From Streptomyces sp. 15-116A (GTDB taxonomy: Bacteria > Actinomycetota > Actinomycetes > Streptomycetales > Streptomycetaceae), in assembly GCF_025290915.1 (NCBI RefSeq), contig NZ_JAOCQE010000044.1:1-34655 (forward strand): 34,655 nt of DNA, given 5' to 3'. This document shows positions 32,688 to 34,655 of the stretch, piece by piece (the stretch's first letter is position 1; every line of letters begins with the position of its first letter). The notes beneath the pieces are model-generated. The model made no database searches and was not told where the DNA came from. It was given only the letters and a program-made list of their open reading frames with translations. The position numbers and the translations under genes were made by a program.

Positions 32688-32856
32688 GGTGTGAGCCTCC
32701 CGCCGGTCGGTGGGTCGTGGGTACAGGATGTCGTTCGGTCACTCACCACCATGCCCCGTCGTTCGGAACCGGTCACGTCAGGGGAGACATCTGTCAGGTG
32801 AGGGCCGGTGGCGGATCCCGGTGAGACGACGGGGGGCTTGGGTGCGTAGGACGGGC

Positions 32857-33750
32857 ATGAGGACGAGAACGAGCGCCGCCGTCTCGGCGCTGGCGGCCGT
32901 GTCGGTCTGTGCGGCGGCCGGGTGCACGGTGCAGCCCGCCGACGGGGACGGCAAACAGCAGTCACCGGTGCGCATCGAGCTGCCGAGCGGCCCGCCGTCC
33001 GGGGCGGGGACGGGCCGTCCGGGGGGAGCGGGAGACGGGCGGGACGGCGCATCGAAGCGGCCCGCGCCGCAGCGGCCCGCGACCCCGCCCGCGACCGAGC
33101 CGTCCTCCGCGCCGCCGGCCCGTGTGCTGTGGTCCCGCGGGGACACCGGGCGCGACGTCCGTGAGCTCCAGGCCCGGCTGCGTCAGGTGGCGTGGCTGCT
33201 CCACGGGCCGACCGGGACGTACGACGCGCTGACGGAGAAGGCCGTACGGGGCTTCCAGGGCAAGCGCGGGCTGCCCCGCACCGGGAGGATGGACGCGGTC
33301 ACCTGGCAGCGGCTGCGGAAGATGACGCGGGAGCCCGGCACCTGGGAGCTGTATCTCATGGGCGGCCAGCCGGCCGACGCGCCCGACCCGCGCTGCCGGA
33401 CCGGGCGTGTGCTGTGCATCAGCAAGTCGAGCCGCACGCTGCGCTGGATGGTCGACGGGCGCACGCTGGTGACGCTGCCGGTGCGCTTCGGCTCCCAGTA
33501 CACGCCGACCCGCGAGGGTGTGTTCCGCGTCTACTGGAAGTCCCGGCACCATGTGTCCACGCTCTACGACTCGCCGATGCCGTACGCCATGTTCTTCAGC
33601 GGTGGGCAGGCCGTGCACTTCTCGTCCGACTTCGCCGTCCGGGGGTACGCCGGTGCCTCGCACGGTTGCGTCAACGTCCGGGACGAGGCGGCCATCGCCC
33701 GGCTGTTCGGAGAGGTGCGCAAGGGGGACACGGTCGTCGTGCACTGGTGA
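32857..33750 (+). CDS. L,D-transpeptidase lipoprotein with peptidoglycan-binding domain
   Basis: The protein has 297 residues from ATG 32857, with AGGAC upstream. A signal peptide ends in the lipobox AAAGC (Cys23). A Pro/Gly-rich spacer (about 30-85) is followed by a PG_binding_1 domain (about 90-150: GDTGRDVRELQARLRQ, TYDALTEKAVRGFQGKRGL). The YkuD catalytic domain (about 165-297) ends in AVHFSSD and ASHGCVNVRD, with His269 and Cys271 in the active site. It crosslinks peptidoglycan or attaches proteins to it through meso-DAP or LL-DAP residues outside the membrane. It is a single gene, divergent from the mutase. Confidence 0.93.
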   Translation: MRTRTSAAVSALAAVSVCAAAGCTVQPADGDGKQQSPVRIELPSGPPSGAGTGRPGGAGDGRDGASKRPAPQRPATPPATEPSSAPPARVLWSRGDTGRDVRELQARLRQVAWLLHGPTGTYDALTEKAVRGFQGKRGLPRTGRMDAVTWQRLRKMTREPGTWELYLMGGQPADAPDPRCRTGRVLCISKSSRTLRWMVDGRTLVTLPVRFGSQYTPTREGVFRVYWKSRHHVSTLYDSPMPYAMFFSGGQAVHFSSDFAVRGYAGASHGCVNVRDEAAIARLFGEVRKGDTVVVHW

Positions 33751-33780
33751 GCCACCTCGTGCACGCGGGGGAGGATTCGG

Positions 33781-33819
33781 GGCGCGGGCGGGACCGGGGG
33801 AACGTGTCCCGCCCGCGCC
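33781..33819 (+). terminator. Terminator of the L,D-transpeptidase gene
   Basis: GGCGCGGGCGGGAC and GTCCCGCCCGCGCC form a perfect 14-bp stem with an 11-base loop, 30 bp after the stop. Confidence 0.8.
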
Positions 33820-33903
33820 GATGCACGAGCCGCAGGTACGGGGGGAACCCCGGCTCTGTGCGACGGCCGATGACCAGTCGGCTCACTCATTACTGCGCCA
33901 CCG

Positions 33904-33945
33904 CGGCCAAAAACGTCACACCCTTCAACGAAAAATTTTTGGCCG
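33904..33945. terminator. A+T-rich inverted repeat, possible bidirectional terminator
   Basis: CGGCCAAAAA and TTTTTGGCCG form a perfect 10-bp inverted repeat, and the right arm is preceded by AAAAA. Such A/T runs are rare in this genome. It lies between convergent genes, 16 bp after the stop of the last gene. A 34-codon open frame across it is not supported. Confidence 0.45.
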
Positions 33946-33961
33946 AGCAGGAAACCGCAGG

Positions 33962-34655
33962 TCAGAGGGGCTGAAGGGCGGGAAAATAGGGGGCACTCGG
34001 CTGGGTCAACCGGTCAGCGGCCGCCGCGGAGGTCACTCCGGAGTGGCGGGCGTGGCCGACGGAACGGCCCGCGCTGCCCTTGCCGCCGTCGCGGGTGCCG
34101 TCCCGGTCGGCGCGCTGGTGATGGCCGTGCCGGTCCCGGTCGCCGTGCCTGCCGTGTCCGCCGCGCTTGTCGCCACGGTGCTTGCCGGGCTTGGTGCCGC
34201 GCTTGTCGCCGTCCTTGTCCGCGTCGCCGCCGTCGTCGTCCTCACGGTCGCCGTCGCCGGCGCGCTCGCGGGTGTCCTGATCGGTGCCCTCCCGGAGCTT
34301 GGCGCCGAGATCGGCCGTGGCGAGGACGCCCTTGCAGTAGCGGCCGACGCGGGAGGAGTTGCCGGCCGCGTCCTCGAGCATGCGGCGGCGGTCGCCGTCG
34401 AGGTCCTTGCCGTTGCGCAGGTCGCGGCAGGCGGCGACGATCTGCTTCCAGCCCCGGCCGGAGCGGGCCCCCGGCTCGCCCGAGTCGGATCCGGGCTTCG
34501 CCGTGCCGCCGCCGGTGTCCTTGTCTCCGGACGTGGCGCTCCTGTCCGGGCGGGAGCTGCCGGCGGCGCCCACGGAGGGCGGCGGGCCGTCGTCGGGCGT
34601 GGTGCCGCCCTGGGTGCCCTGCGGCGAGGGCGACACCAGGGGGCGTTCGTTCGGC
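33962..34655 (-). CDS. Hypothetical Streptomyces protein, 3' part (N-terminus outside window)
   Basis: The frame is open to the window edge, so the first visible GTG (34636) is probably not the start. The visible chain begins with a Pro/Ser/Gly-rich stretch, then a compact block WKQIVAACRDLRNGKDLDGDRRRMLEDAAG and RVGRYCKGVLA, then a long Lys/Arg/Asp/Gly/His-rich tail (about 110 residues) likely to be disordered. I recall this block from Streptomyces proteins encoded next to ECF sigma genes, where an N-terminal part spans the membrane, but that part is not visible here. The very repetitive tail and strong charge are its main features. No function is assigned. Confidence 0.65.
   Translation of the reverse strand, partial: PNERPLVSPSPQGTQGGTTPDDGPPPSVGAAGSSRPDRSATSGDKDTGGGTAKPGSDSGEPGARSGRGWKQIVAACRDLRNGKDLDGDRRRMLEDAAGNSSRVGRYCKGVLATADLGAKLREGTDQDTRERAGDGDREDDDGGDADKDGDKRGTKPGKHRGDKRGGHGRHGDRDRHGHHQRADRDGTRDGGKGSAGRSVGHARHSGVTSAAAADRLTQPSAPYFPALQPL

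Noticed and set aside
33870..33974. 34-codon open frame after the L,D-transpeptidase gene
   Set aside because: No ribosome binding site, codon use unlike the genome, and it runs across an inverted repeat better read as a terminator.

Overview
The window is high-GC DNA with dense, often overlapping genes, GTG starts, ATGA/GTGA stop-start overlaps and G+C-rich hairpin terminators. The protein families (ECF sigma factor with a SnoaL tail, STAS protein, two Uma2 nucleases, BMP lipoproteins, actinobacterial methylmalonyl-CoA mutase) point to a Streptomyces or close relative. The gene order resembles, from memory and unchecked, the SCO4869-SCO4908 block of S. coelicolor read backwards. I see no rRNA, tRNA, CRISPR array or prophage.

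Left part (1-14.05 kb). An ECF sigma gene overlaps a convergent STAS gene. An AEC transporter and a Uma2 protein follow. Next comes a nucleoside uptake and salvage block transcribed leftwards: two BMP-type binding lipoproteins, a double-domain ABC ATPase, two translationally coupled permeases, cytidine deaminase and thymidine phosphorylase. The promoters of both lipoprotein genes carry the same two-part motif (GTTATCC, 28 bp, then a palindromic ACGCGCGT core), and the palindrome recurs before the ATPase gene. Between the two lipoprotein genes lies an Imm10-type immunity gene framed by two 207-bp inverted repeats. An M20 amidohydrolase ends this part.

Middle part (14.05-28.8 kb). A 169-bp palindromic repeat element abuts a small methyltransferase gene. 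The rest looks like a cell-surface nonulosonic acid (sialic acid or Kdn) glycopolymer locus. A leftward operon encodes a DUF6716-like glycosyltransferase, a CMP-nonulosonate synthetase fused to a HAD phosphatase, a NeuB-type synthase without its SAF domain, and a GT52/polysialyltransferase-like enzyme. A divergent rightward set encodes a GT2 glycosyltransferase, a second polysialyltransferase-like enzyme and a methyltransferase. A leftward pair encodes an animal-type GT29 sialyltransferase and a GT8-pyruvyltransferase fusion. A divergent membrane acyltransferase closes the locus. With no NeuC-type epimerase in view and a phosphatase fused to the CMP-synthetase, Kdn is the likeliest sugar: NeuB makes Kdn or Kdn-9-P, the HAD domain removes phosphate, the synthetase makes CMP-Kdn, and the transferases build a polymer that may be pyruvylated, methylated or acylated. 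From memory, the orthologous S. coelicolor region has been linked to a Kdn 'teichulosonic acid' wall polymer.

Right part (28.8-34.66 kb). The 3' ends of a divergent TetR/monooxygenase pair remain fused at one junction, a deletion scar. Then come LeuE, a second Uma2 protein, a stand-alone methylmalonyl-CoA mutase large subunit, an L,D-transpeptidase lipoprotein, and the 3' part of a hypothetical gene running off the window.
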